A DNA stretch of 64,000 nucleotides. Source: Mycolicibacterium sp. P9-22. GTDB taxonomy: Bacteria; Actinomycetota; Actinomycetes; Mycobacteriales; Mycobacteriaceae. Where the stretch lies: the NCBI RefSeq assembly GCF_008329585.1, contig NZ_NPKP01000014.1:62001-126000 (forward strand), written 5' to 3'. Below are positions 41,390-60,561 of this stretch, in pieces (within the stretch, counting starts at the first letter, position 1; each line of letters opens with the position of its first letter). Under the pieces are notes generated by a model. The model made no database searches and was not told where the DNA came from. It saw only the letters and a list, made by a program, of their open reading frames with translations. A program made the position numbers and the translations under genes.

Positions 41390-42520
41390 CTACGGCCTGT
41401 CTCCGGGGGGTTCCCGCAGGTCCTTGGACGCGGTGATCGGTCCCGCTCCGGGCGGCGCGAACAGGCTGCCCGCCAGACTGCCGCGCGCGGTCCGGACCGC
41501 GACCAGTGCCCACGTGCACAACAGCCCGGCGTAGGCCGCCGTGGCGGCCACCTCGAACGCCGGCAGCCCGGTGTGCACCGCCAGCCCGGTGGTGCCGGTG
41601 ACGAACGTCCCGACCGGGAACGTCAGGCTCCACCACGTCAATGCGAACGGCATCCCGCGGCGCAGGGTGCGCACCGTCAATGCGGTGGCCAGGGCGATCC
41701 ACAGCACGCAGAAACCCCAGACCGGCACCCCGAACAGGATCGCGAAGATCCCCATCCCGGCGGCCAGCTGCGGTGCGACGGCCAGGTGCGCCTCATTCGC
41801 GAGCAGTCCGGCCACCGTGATCGATTGGCCCAGCGGCCCGAGCACGATCCACAGCGTCGGGACCCGCGCCGTGCCTGACGTGCCGTACAGGGCCAGCCGG
41901 CTCCAGATCATCGTGATGATGATCAGCGCGGCGATCAGCGACAACCCGAACATCGCGAGGCAGCCGTAGAACATGGTCGTGCGGCCGGTACCGGGAGCCA
42001 TGTGCGGGATCAGCATCGCCCCCGACGCCGCGGAGACCATCGGCGGCACGACCGGCATCAACCAGCCGCCGAAGGCGGCGTCCGGGCCCACATTGAGTTG
42101 GGTGAACATCAGGTACGGGATGGTCATCGCGGTGAACAGGCCGCCGATGGTGCCCGCCGACCACAGCACCCAGTTGATGTCGACGGCCAGGCTTTCGCCG
42201 ATCAGATCCTTGCCGACCAGCATGGTGCCGGATCCGACGGTCAGCAGCGCCATCGGTGCGGCGCCGTAGAAATGGGCCATCTGCGGATTACGCGCGTGCC
42301 CCCGCGCGACGGTGGGGTGGCGGAACCACTGCACGGTGACCGTGATGACGAGCGCCACCAGCAGGAGCGCCGCGAAGACCCAAACGATGTCGGTGAACAC
42401 GCGCAGCCCGGGCGGCTGCAGCGGCAGGGTGGCGCCGGCGACGACGATGATCCCGGTGCCCATCACCGACGAGAACCAGTTCGGGCCGAAGTTTCCCAGC
42501 CGTGTCTCGGTTTCCGTCAC
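41390..42520 (-). CDS. TDT family (SLAC1/TehA-like) membrane transporter
   Basis: 376 residues with ten membrane helices. It starts NFGPNWFSSVMGTGIIVVAGATLP, the family hallmark, and repeats the two-helix hairpin unit five times (for example LSVDINWVLWSAGTIGGLF, MFYGCLAMFGLSLIAALIII). TDT members export C4-dicarboxylates, sulfite or tellurite-type anions through a channel-like pore. Which anion is moved here cannot be told. Its 3' end is next to the small-RNA candidate. The start is 24 bases from the divergent LLM oxidoreductase. Confidence 0.8.
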   Translation of the reverse strand: MTETETRLGNFGPNWFSSVMGTGIIVVAGATLPLQPPGLRVFTDIVWVFAALLLVALVITVTVQWFRHPTVARGHARNPQMAHFYGAAPMALLTVGSGTMLVGKDLIGESLAVDINWVLWSAGTIGGLFTAMTIPYLMFTQLNVGPDAAFGGWLMPVVPPMVSAASGAMLIPHMAPGTGRTTMFYGCLAMFGLSLIAALIIITMIWSRLALYGTSGTARVPTLWIVLGPLGQSITVAGLLANEAHLAVAPQLAAGMGIFAILFGVPVWGFCVLWIALATALTVRTLRRGMPFALTWWSLTFPVGTFVTGTTGLAVHTGLPAFEVAATAAYAGLLCTWALVAVRTARGSLAGSLFAPPGAGPITASKDLREPPGDRP

Positions 42521-42544
42521 GATTCGGCGGGCATCATGAGGTGC

Positions 42545-43492
42545 ATGCAGATCAGCATCCTCGGGTCATTGTCCGGATCGGGCGGCACGTCCCTCATCGA
42601 CGGCGTCGTGTCGGAATTCGCCAAGCTGCGCGAGGAGGGTTTCCGCCGGATCTGGATGACGCAGATGCCGTATGAGCCGGACCTGTTGACGGTGCTGGCG
42701 GTCGCCATGCGCGAGGTCGACACCATCGAGGTCGGCACCGGGGTGGTGCCGATCCAGAACCAGCATCCGATGCAGCTGGCGCAGCGGGCGCTGACGCTGA
42801 ATCTGATCGCCGGCGGGCGCTTCATCCTCGGACTGGGGATGACGCACGCGGCCGTCACCGAGGGCATGTGGGGCATTCCGTGGGACCGTTCGGTGCGACG
42901 GCTCAACGAGTATCTGGATGGGCTGCTGCCGCTGCTGGCAGGGGAGGCCGCCGACGCGCCCGGCGAAATCTATACGACACGCGGCGCGCTGCAGATCCCC
43001 GGCGCACCACGGCCCGATGTGTACATCGCCGCCCTCGGTCCGCAGCTGCTGAAGATCGCCGGCCGCCGCACCGCGGGGACCGTCACGTGGATGACGGGGC
43101 CGAAAACGCTGGCCGAGCATGTCGGTCCGGCGTTGCGGTCCGCGGCCGCTCCCGATGGGCGTGGGGTGCGGGTGGTGGCCGCGCTGCCCATCAGCGTCAC
43201 CGATGACGTGGACGGCGCGCGGTCCCAGGCCGCCGAGCAGTTCGCGATGTACGGGCACCTGCCGTCCTACCGCGCCATGCTCGACCGGGAGGGCTACGCC
43301 GGGCCCGCCGACGCGGTCCTGATCGGCGACGAGGCGACGGTGACGGCCCGCATCGATGAGCTGCGGGCCGCCGGGGTGCACGAATATGTGGGCGTGGTCT
43401 ACGACAAGTCGCCCGAGGTCAGGGACCGGACGAGGGCCTTGCTGCGGGCGCTGGACGTCGATCTGGAAGGCGCCGAAAAACCTCTGGTGTGA
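42545..43492 (+). CDS. LLM-class (probably F420-dependent) oxidoreductase
   Basis: 315 residues from ATG 42545; ATG 42536 would add three. A TIM barrel with FRRIWMTQMPYEPDLLTVLAVA, TIEVGTGVVPIQNQHPMQLAQRALTLN and GRFILGLGMTH, the common blocks of bacterial luciferase-like proteins. Mycobacterial members mostly use deazaflavin F420. A hydride transfer to an unknown substrate is expected in the cytoplasm. Single-gene unit, divergent from the TDT transporter. Confidence 0.8.
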   Translation: MQISILGSLSGSGGTSLIDGVVSEFAKLREEGFRRIWMTQMPYEPDLLTVLAVAMREVDTIEVGTGVVPIQNQHPMQLAQRALTLNLIAGGRFILGLGMTHAAVTEGMWGIPWDRSVRRLNEYLDGLLPLLAGEAADAPGEIYTTRGALQIPGAPRPDVYIAALGPQLLKIAGRRTAGTVTWMTGPKTLAEHVGPALRSAAAPDGRGVRVVAALPISVTDDVDGARSQAAEQFAMYGHLPSYRAMLDREGYAGPADAVLIGDEATVTARIDELRAAGVHEYVGVVYDKSPEVRDRTRALLRALDVDLEGAEKPLV

Positions 43493-43744
43493 TTGTCGTC
43501 ACAGGCGTACAGTCGACCGCACGACGGGTTCGGGAGTGACAAATCCAAAGAGCCGGAACGAGGTGAGAATCCGGCCGCGCGAGATACCGAAAGGTATATG
43601 AGGACGCCCTCGAGGTCGAAAGACCGACAGTCCTCCCGAACCCGCCCACATGTCTGTTTCCGGGTGCGCTCCGCACCGGCCCGACGAATTCTGCCCCTGG
43701 TGAACATCCGCCTGCGACACCGTGATCGCGGCGAAGATGCTGGC

Positions 43745-44068
43745 ATGGGCGACATCATTCGCATTCACCCGGACCGCAGGCCGTCGCGCGAGCCGGAGCC
43801 GCTGTGGCGAGAAGTCCTCGGCCGACGGCTGCGTGACACCCGCCGGCGCCGCGGTGCCCGACTGGTCGATGTCGCCGCCCGCGCCGGGGTGTCACCGCAG
43901 TACCTCTCCGAGATCGAGCGGGGCCGCAAGGAACCGTCGAGCGAGATGATCGCCGCCGTGTGCGGTGCCCTGAACATCGACCTCGGAAGGCTGCTCGGCG
44001 GCATCTCGGCGGATCTCACCCGGCGCCCGGAGTCCGGCACACGAGGTGTGACCCTGCTGGCGGCCTAG
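43745..44068 (+). CDS. XRE-family regulator, ClgR/PopR-like
   Basis: 107 residues from ATG 43745. An HTH_3 domain occupies about 21-80 (LGRRLRDTRRRRGARLVDVA, then AGVSPQYLSEIERGRKEPSS). YLSE-x-ERGRKEPSSEM is the recognition-helix signature I know from ClgR, the activator of clp genes in actinobacteria, and from its Streptomyces paralogue PopR, which controls clpP3-clpP4. Its stop overlaps that of a clpP-like gene, tail to tail. I infer that it governs that clpP pair. The 252-bp region upstream (43493-43744) holds no gene that I can support. Confidence 0.75.
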   Translation: MGDIIRIHPDRRPSREPEPLWREVLGRRLRDTRRRRGARLVDVAARAGVSPQYLSEIERGRKEPSSEMIAAVCGALNIDLGRLLGGISADLTRRPESGTRGVTLLAA

Positions 44069-44655
44069 GCCCGCTGATCCAGCACCCGGTCGGCGAGGCC
44101 GTAGGCCACCGCGCCTTCGGCGTCGAACACCCGGTCCCGGTCGGTGTCGTGCCGCAGCTGTTCGACGTCGCGGCCGGTGTGCCGGGACAGAATCGATTCC
44201 AGCTGATTGCGCATCCGGACCACCTCGTCGGCCTGCAGGATCAGATCCGGGATGGTGCCGCGGCCCTGAGCGGCCGGCTGGTGCAGCACCACCCTGGTGT
44301 GCGGCAGCACCGAACGCCGGCCGGGCTCACCGGCGGCCAGCAGCACCGCACCGGTCGCCACGGCCTGCCCGATGCAGGTGGTGGCCACCGGCGCCTTGAT
44401 GAAGCGCATCGTGTCGTACACGGCGAGCATCGCCGACAGATCGCCGCCCTCGGAGTTGATGTACAACCCGATCTCCTGCTCCGGGTTGTCGGCCTCCAGG
44501 TGCAGCAGTTGTGCGATGAGGGCGTTGGCGACCCCGGAGTCGATGGCGGTGCCGAGGTAGACGATGCGCTCGGTCAGTAGGTGTGAGTAGACGTCCATGA
44601 TGCGCTCGCCGCCGGTGGTGCGCGCGATCACGTTGGGGATGGTGTAAGAACTCAT
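44065..44655 (-). CDS. ClpP-like protein lacking the catalytic serine (ClpR-type)
   Basis: 196 residues. The ClpP fold is complete, but the nucleophile block reads CIGQAVATGAVLLAAG: alanine 100 takes the place of the serine found in GQAASMGAF of active ClpP. Histidine 125 (VVLHQP) and aspartate 174 (DTDRDRVF) remain. Such a subunit cannot cut peptides by the normal mechanism but could form a ring with an active partner, as ClpR does with ClpP in cyanobacteria and plastids. It starts 3 bases after the stop of an active-type clpP. The window gene pair is separate from housekeeping clpP1-clpP2, which in mycobacteria lie next to tig. Confidence 0.85.
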   Translation of the reverse strand: MSSYTIPNVIARTTGGERIMDVYSHLLTERIVYLGTAIDSGVANALIAQLLHLEADNPEQEIGLYINSEGGDLSAMLAVYDTMRFIKAPVATTCIGQAVATGAVLLAAGEPGRRSVLPHTRVVLHQPAAQGRGTIPDLILQADEVVRMRNQLESILSRHTGRDVEQLRHDTDRDRVFDAEGAVAYGLADRVLDQRA

Positions 44656-44658
44656 GCT

Positions 44659-45258
44659 TCAGACCCCGATCCCGAACTGCTGCTTGCGGTTCGGGGCGAT
44701 CTGGTCGAACTCGCCGACGATGTGGTCGATGAACCCGTAGGCGTGCGCCTGCTCGGCGGTGAACCAGCGGTCGTGCAGCGAGTCGGTGAAGATGCGCTCG
44801 ACGTCCTGGCCGGTGTCGGCGGCGATGAGCCCGAGCACCGTGTCGCGGGTGTGCCGCAGATCGTCGGCCTGGACCTCCACCTCGACCGCGGAACCGGCGA
44901 TACCCGACGAGCCCTGGTGCATCAGGATGCGTGCGTGCGGCAGCGCGAAACGCTTGCCGGGCGTGCCGGACGAGAGTAGGAATTGCCCTGCGCTGCAGGC
45001 CAGTCCGAGTGCGAGCGTGGACACCTCGGCGGGGATCAGCCGCATCACGTCGCGGATGGCGAGCATGGCGGGCACCGAACCGCCGGGGGAGTGGATCCAC
45101 AGGGCGATGTCGTCATCGGAATCGGAGGCCAGCGTGAGCAGTCGCGTCATCAGCACGGCGCCGTTGTCATCGTCGAGGGCGCCGTCGAGCACGAGCACCC
45201 GCGTGCGGTACAGATCCTCGCGTAACTGCCGGCCGAACAGTGGTGGTTTCTCGGTCAT
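44659..45258 (-). CDS. ClpP-like serine protease subunit, intact triad
   Basis: 199 residues from ATG 45258. The triad is serine 89 (GLACSAGQFLL), histidine 114 (ILMHQG) and aspartate 163 (SLHDRWF). IHSPGGSVPAMLAIRDVM is the oxyanion-region strand. The C-terminus ends QFGIGV, without the long tail of ClpP1. It should form seven-membered rings and degrade unfolded proteins fed by ClpX or ClpC. It precedes the serine-less copy by 3 bases and follows the DUF1361 gene by 17, so all three are probably one transcript. A mixed ClpP/ClpR complex is my inference. Confidence 0.88.
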   Translation of the reverse strand: MTEKPPLFGRQLREDLYRTRVLVLDGALDDDNGAVLMTRLLTLASDSDDDIALWIHSPGGSVPAMLAIRDVMRLIPAEVSTLALGLACSAGQFLLSSGTPGKRFALPHARILMHQGSSGIAGSAVEVEVQADDLRHTRDTVLGLIAADTGQDVERIFTDSLHDRWFTAEQAHAYGFIDHIVGEFDQIAPNRKQQFGIGV

Positions 45259-45275
45259 GACCCGACTGTGCCGGG

Positions 45276-45947
45276 TCAGACGCCCACTACGCCTGCGGTG
45301 CTGCTGTGAGCAGAACGAGTCACGCCGCCCAGCGCCCAGATGGTCAGATAGGCCGTCCCGAAGAACGCCGCGACGGCGACGGCCACGCCCGTCGACTGGA
45401 CCTCGGAAAGCGGTGAGCGCACCCATTCCAGGGTCTGTGCCACCACCGCGTCCGGTCGGGTCACCAGGTCCCAGGAGTTCCAGCGCTGGAACCGGCCGAT
45501 CACCACGCCGATGGCACACAACCCGACCGACACCACGACCGTGGCCCAGCCGGTGAGTGGCCCGAACTGTTGCTCGATCCGGTTGTGCACCAGGCGTAGT
45601 GACACGATCCCCAGCAGGATCCCGGTCCACGCGGCGAACCCGTACTGCAGGACATGCCGCCACATCTCCACGCCGTCGCCGAGGTGCACCAGATCGGTCA
45701 CCAGGTAGGGCGCATTGGGCAGGAACGCCAGCCAGACCGCGCCGATCGGAATCAGCCATCCGGCGCGGCGCACCGAGGCGAATGTCAGTGCGGCGAGCAT
45801 CGGGATCCAGGCCAGCGCCAGATTCCATACGAGGAACCGCGATGGATACGTCATCGGTGCCGACGGGTCCGTCACGCCCAGCACGACGGTCAGGGCGGTG
45901 GTCGCCGCCAGCGAGACGAGCAGGACGATTCGGTGAGCAGCATGCAC
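45276..45947 (-). CDS. DUF1361 family membrane protein
   Basis: 223 residues from GTG 45947; a TTG at 45977 would add ten but lies in the fadE5 terminator hairpin. About six membrane helices (IVLLVSLAATTALTVVLGV, then NLALAWIPMLAALTFASV). The family block is WLAFLPNAPYLVTDLVHLG, followed by IGRFQRWNSWDLV. Function is unknown for the whole family. It is placed before the clpP pair with 17 bases between them. Whether it is a substrate, an anchor or only a neighbour is not clear. Confidence 0.75.
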   Translation of the reverse strand: MHAAHRIVLLVSLAATTALTVVLGVTDPSAPMTYPSRFLVWNLALAWIPMLAALTFASVRRAGWLIPIGAVWLAFLPNAPYLVTDLVHLGDGVEMWRHVLQYGFAAWTGILLGIVSLRLVHNRIEQQFGPLTGWATVVVSVGLCAIGVVIGRFQRWNSWDLVTRPDAVVAQTLEWVRSPLSEVQSTGVAVAVAAFFGTAYLTIWALGGVTRSAHSSTAGVVGV

Positions 45948-45975
45948 CCGTCCAGTGTGCCGAGCCACCACAAAC

Positions 45976-46004
45976 AAGGACCCCCGGGATCGCCGGGGGT
46001 CCTT
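45976..46004 (-). terminator. Intrinsic-type terminator after fadE5
   Basis: 12-bp arms (AAGGACCCCCGG and complement) with a 5-base loop, 22 bases after the fadE5 stop. On the minus strand the stem is followed by TTGTTTGTGG, a modest U-rich tail. Confidence 0.75.
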
Positions 46005-46025
46005 GGTCTTTGAGAACTCAGAGAA

Positions 46026-47861
46026 TCAGAACGCTGCTTCGTCCAGTTCCATCACTTCGTTGTCGATCGCGTCGAGCACCGTGCGGGTGCTGGTCAGCAG
46101 CGGCAGGAAGTTCTTGGCGAAGAACGACGCGGCGCCGATCTTGCCCTCGTAGAACGCCTTGTCCGCACCGGTGGCGCCGGCGTCGAGCTTCTCGATCGCC
46201 ACGGCGGCCTGTTGCTGCAGCAGCCAGCCGATGACCAGGTCACCGACGCTCATCAGGAAGCGCACCGAACCCAGGCCCACCTTGTAGATGGCGGCCGGGT
46301 CCTCCTGTGAGGCCATCAGGTAGCCGGTCAGCGTGGTGGCCATGCCCTGCACGTCCTCCAGCGCGGTCGCCAGCAGTGCGCGCTCGGCCTTCAGGCGGCC
46401 GTTGCCGGTCGCGTTCTTCACGAAGGTGTCGATCTCACCGGACAGGTAGGCCAGCGCCTGGCCCTTGTCGCGGATGATCTTGCGGAAGAAGAAGTCCTGC
46501 GCCTGGATCGCGGTGGTGCCCTCGTACAGCGAGTCGATCTTGGCGTCGCGGATGTACTGCTCGACCGGGTAGTCCTGCAGGAAGCCCGATCCGCCGAAGG
46601 TCTGCAGGCTCTCGGTCAGCTTGGCGTAGGCGGTCTCCGAGCCGAAGCCCTTGACCACGGGCAGCAGCAGATCGTTGATTCGGACCGCCATGTCGGCGTC
46701 CACACCGTGCAGCGCCTTGGCGACCTCGTCGTCCTGGAAGGTGGCGGTGTACATGTACAGCGCGCGCATGCCCTCGGCGTAGGACTTCTGGGTCATCAGC
46801 GAGCGACGCACATCCGGGTGGTGGGTGATCGTCACGCGCGGTGCGGTCTTGTCGGTCATCTGGGTCAGGTCGGCGCCCTGGACACGGTCCTTGGCGTACT
46901 CGAGCGCGTTCAGGTAGCCGGTGGACAGGGTGGCGATGGCCTTGGTGCCCACCATCATCCGGGCCTGCTCGATGACATCGAACATCTGCGCGATGCCGTT
47001 GTGCACCTCGCCGACGAGCCAGCCGACGGCGGGCTTGTCGTGCTGACCGAAGGACAGCTCACAGGTGGCCGAGACCTTCAGGCCCATCTTGTGCTCGACG
47101 TTGGTGACGTAGACGCCGTTGCGCTCGCCGAGCTCACCGGTCTCGAAGTCGAAGAGGAACTTCGGGACGAAGAACAGCGACAGACCCTTGGTGCCCGGGC
47201 CGGCGCCCTCGGGGCGGGCCAGCACCAGGTGCGCGATATTGGGGAAGAGGTCGTCGGCGTCGGCGGAGGTGATGAAGCGCTTCACACCGTCGATGTGCCA
47301 GGTGCCGTCTTCCTGCTTGACCGCCTTGGTGCGGCCGGCGCCCACGTCGGAACCCGCGTCGGGCTCGGTGAGCACCATGGTGGCGCCCCAGTTGTTCTCC
47401 GCGGCGATGGCCGCCCACTTCTTCTGCTCATCGGTGCCGTTGTGCGCGAAGATCTGCGCGAAACCTGCACCGCCGGCGTACATCCAGACGGCCGGGTTGG
47501 CGCCGAGGATGTGCTCGTTGAGCGCCCACAGCAGCGCCTTGGGGGCGGGCATGCCGCCGAGATCCTCGTCGAGGGCGACCTTGTTCCAGCCGCCGTCGAT
47601 GGTGGCGTTGACCGACTTCTTGAACGACTCGGGGAGCGTGACGGTGTGCGTGGCGGGATCGAAGACCGGCGGGTTGCGGTCACCGTCGGCGAACGATTCG
47701 GCGATCGGGCCCTCGGCCAGACGCGCCATCTCGTTGATCATCTCGCGAGCGGTGTCGGCATCCAGGTCGGCGAAGCTGCCGCTGCCGAGTGCCTTGTCGA
47801 GACCGAGCACATCGAACAAGGCGAATACCTGGTCACGAACGTTGCTCTTGTAGTGACTCAC
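46026..47861 (-). CDS. fadE5: Acyl-CoA dehydrogenase FadE5
   Basis: 611 residues from GTG 47861, 6 bases after GAGGAGA. It shows LTEPDAGSDVGAGRTKAV, KRFITSADADD, VEHKMGLKVSATCEL, and the catalytic glutamate in DSLYEGTTAIQAQDFFFRKI; a C-terminal extra domain follows about residue 450. FadE5 (Rv0244c) accepts a wide range of long acyl-CoAs. In M. smegmatis fadE5 stands next to the dapB-like gene and the pks-papA3-mmpL10 block, as here. The upstream gap carries palindromes that resemble the one before fabG4/fadA2. A paralogue lies at 19007. Confidence 0.93.
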   Translation of the reverse strand: MSHYKSNVRDQVFALFDVLGLDKALGSGSFADLDADTAREMINEMARLAEGPIAESFADGDRNPPVFDPATHTVTLPESFKKSVNATIDGGWNKVALDEDLGGMPAPKALLWALNEHILGANPAVWMYAGGAGFAQIFAHNGTDEQKKWAAIAAENNWGATMVLTEPDAGSDVGAGRTKAVKQEDGTWHIDGVKRFITSADADDLFPNIAHLVLARPEGAGPGTKGLSLFFVPKFLFDFETGELGERNGVYVTNVEHKMGLKVSATCELSFGQHDKPAVGWLVGEVHNGIAQMFDVIEQARMMVGTKAIATLSTGYLNALEYAKDRVQGADLTQMTDKTAPRVTITHHPDVRRSLMTQKSYAEGMRALYMYTATFQDDEVAKALHGVDADMAVRINDLLLPVVKGFGSETAYAKLTESLQTFGGSGFLQDYPVEQYIRDAKIDSLYEGTTAIQAQDFFFRKIIRDKGQALAYLSGEIDTFVKNATGNGRLKAERALLATALEDVQGMATTLTGYLMASQEDPAAIYKVGLGSVRFLMSVGDLVIGWLLQQQAAVAIEKLDAGATGADKAFYEGKIGAASFFAKNFLPLLTSTRTVLDAIDNEVMELDEAAF

Positions 47862-47937
47862 AGTGTCTCCTCAATGAGATTGGGGTCTACGCAGTTGATA
47901 TATGTGGCGGTTGGGTACTTGCGACTGGACTGCACTA

Positions 47938-47979
47938 AGTTACCCACCAGTAACTGTCATGAACTATACCGCCGAGTAA
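47938..47979. promoter_or_regulatory. Inverted repeats upstream of fadE5
   Basis: AGTTAC and GTAACT arms flank a 6-base spacer (47938-47955), and a further GAGTAA half-site is at 47974-47979. The half-sites GTTAC/GTAAC and GAGTAA resemble the fabG4/fadA2 palindrome (TTACTC/GAGTAA). This points to one regulator for both promoters. The 277-bp gap also contains AACCA/TGGTT arms at 48019-48034, nearer to the dapB-like gene. Confidence 0.4.
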
Positions 47980-48138
47980 CCCCCGAGCAAAGCGGTCCGG
48001 AGCAAATTTTCGACAGCTAACCAACCCGGTGGTTGATTGGGCGTTGTATTGCCCCCGAAAACCGCCTCTGAGCTGGTCGCCTTGACTGAATGTGATGCTG
48101 GCCACGATGGCCGCGGCGCGCCCTCTAGAGTGAGGCTG

Positions 48139-49223
48139 ATGAGGCGTGTGGTGGTATGGGGAACCGGCAATATGGGTGCGACCGCGATCCGGTCGACGGT
48201 GGGCTATCCGGGCTTGAGCCTGACCGGACTGATCACCTCATCGGCGGACAAGACCGGCCGGGACGCCGCCTCCTTCGCAGGGCTGGCCACCGAGACCGGG
48301 GTCCTCGCGGTCAGCGACCCGGCCGAGGTTGACGCCGTGCTCAAGGACGGTGACGCGGTCGCCTACATGGCCTCCGGTGACATCCGCCCCGAAGAGGCCA
48401 TTGCCGACATCGAACGGGCGCTGCGTGCCGGGTCCCATGTGGTGACCCCGTCGCTCTACTCGCTCTACGATCCGCGCTCGGCGCCGCCGGAATGGGTGCA
48501 GCGGCTCGCCGACGCCGCGCAGGCCGGTGGCGCGAGCCTGCTGGTGTCCGGCGTCGATCCCGGCTGGGGCAATGACGCGCTGGCGGTGACGGCGGCCAGC
48601 CTGTGCACCCGCATCAAGACGATCACCTGCCAGGAGATCTTCGATTACTCCACCTACAACCAACCGTTCGCGGTCAAGGTGTCCTGCGGATTCGGCGGCT
48701 CGATGGACGAGGTGCCGATGATGCTGCTGCCGTCCATCCCGACGATGGTGTGGGGCGGCAACGTCCGCCTGATCGGGCGCGGCCTGGGCATCGAGATCGA
48801 CGAGATCACCGAGGAGGTGGAGCGCCTTCCGCTGCAGGAGACCGTCGACACCGTGATGGGACCGTTCGAGAAGGGCACCCAGGGGGCGTTCTTCCTGAAG
48901 GTGATCGGTTGGTCCGCCGGCAAGCAGCGCGTCATCATCGAGCACATCACCCGCATCCACCCGACCTGCGCCCCGGACTGGCCGCAACCCGATGAGGGGG
49001 TGGGTGATCATCGCGTCATAGTCGACGGCGATCCGCAGCTCACCATCACCACCCGCGCCGACGTGCCCGGCGGCACCCGCGCCGACGGCGGCAACACCAC
49101 GGCCGCCAACCGGCTGCTCGGCGCCATCGACTGGCTGGCCACCCAGCCCGCCGGCATCTACGACGGGCTGGATGTGCCGCTGCGTTCGGCGCTGCCCACC
49201 GAGGTGGAAGCGACGCGCTGGGC

Positions 49224-49227
<4 letters not shown>
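48139..49227 (+). CDS. Dihydrodipicolinate reductase-like protein (Rv0926c type)
   Basis: 362 residues from ATG 48139. An N-terminal Rossmann fold (RRVVVWGTGNMGATAIRST) binds NAD(P)H, and a C-terminal alpha/beta domain follows (SGVDPGWGNDALAVTAA, CQEIFDYSTYNQP). It is longer than DapB of lysine synthesis (about 245 aa) and lacks its typical active-site block, so another carbonyl substrate is likely. In M. smegmatis the homologue sits between fadE5 and the TPP pks gene, as here. Its stop overlaps the pks stop by four bases (CTAG). Confidence 0.8.
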
Positions 49228-60275
<11,048 letters not shown>

Positions 60276-60561
60276 GAGGTGTACTCCCCGCGTCGATCCG
60301 ATGAACTGCCGATGATGAGATTTCGGTGCCATCGGTGGAGGCCGCGCACAGATCTGTTCAACGGCCACGGCCCGCAATCTGCCGACAGCAACGGCCGGTA
60401 CCTTACTCGTCGGTCAGTATTGCATGTAGGTTGCTACCGCATGCGGTTTCATACCCGCCGCTGAGCCCGGTGGCGGGCGGACGCCCCCTGTGCGGGCAGC
60501 CGCTATCGTGAAGTCGCCGTCGGTGTTGCCGATCGCCGCCGTCAGACCCGGGAGGGAAAGC
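60276..60561. promoter_or_regulatory. Divergent pks/papA3 control region (286 bp)
   Basis: This gap must hold both promoters. I see TACT-(8)-AGTA at 60404-60419, a TetR-like imperfect palindrome, and an inverted repeat GCATG-TAG/CTA-GCATGC-like at 60422-60444. No sigma-factor consensus is certain. A GGAGGG Shine-Dalgarno at 60551-60556 belongs to papA3. Confidence 0.35.

Noticed and set aside
43493..43744. Frames on both strands upstream of the ClgR-like gene
   Set aside because: No start with a ribosome site, and Arg/Ser-rich composition. Treated as control region.
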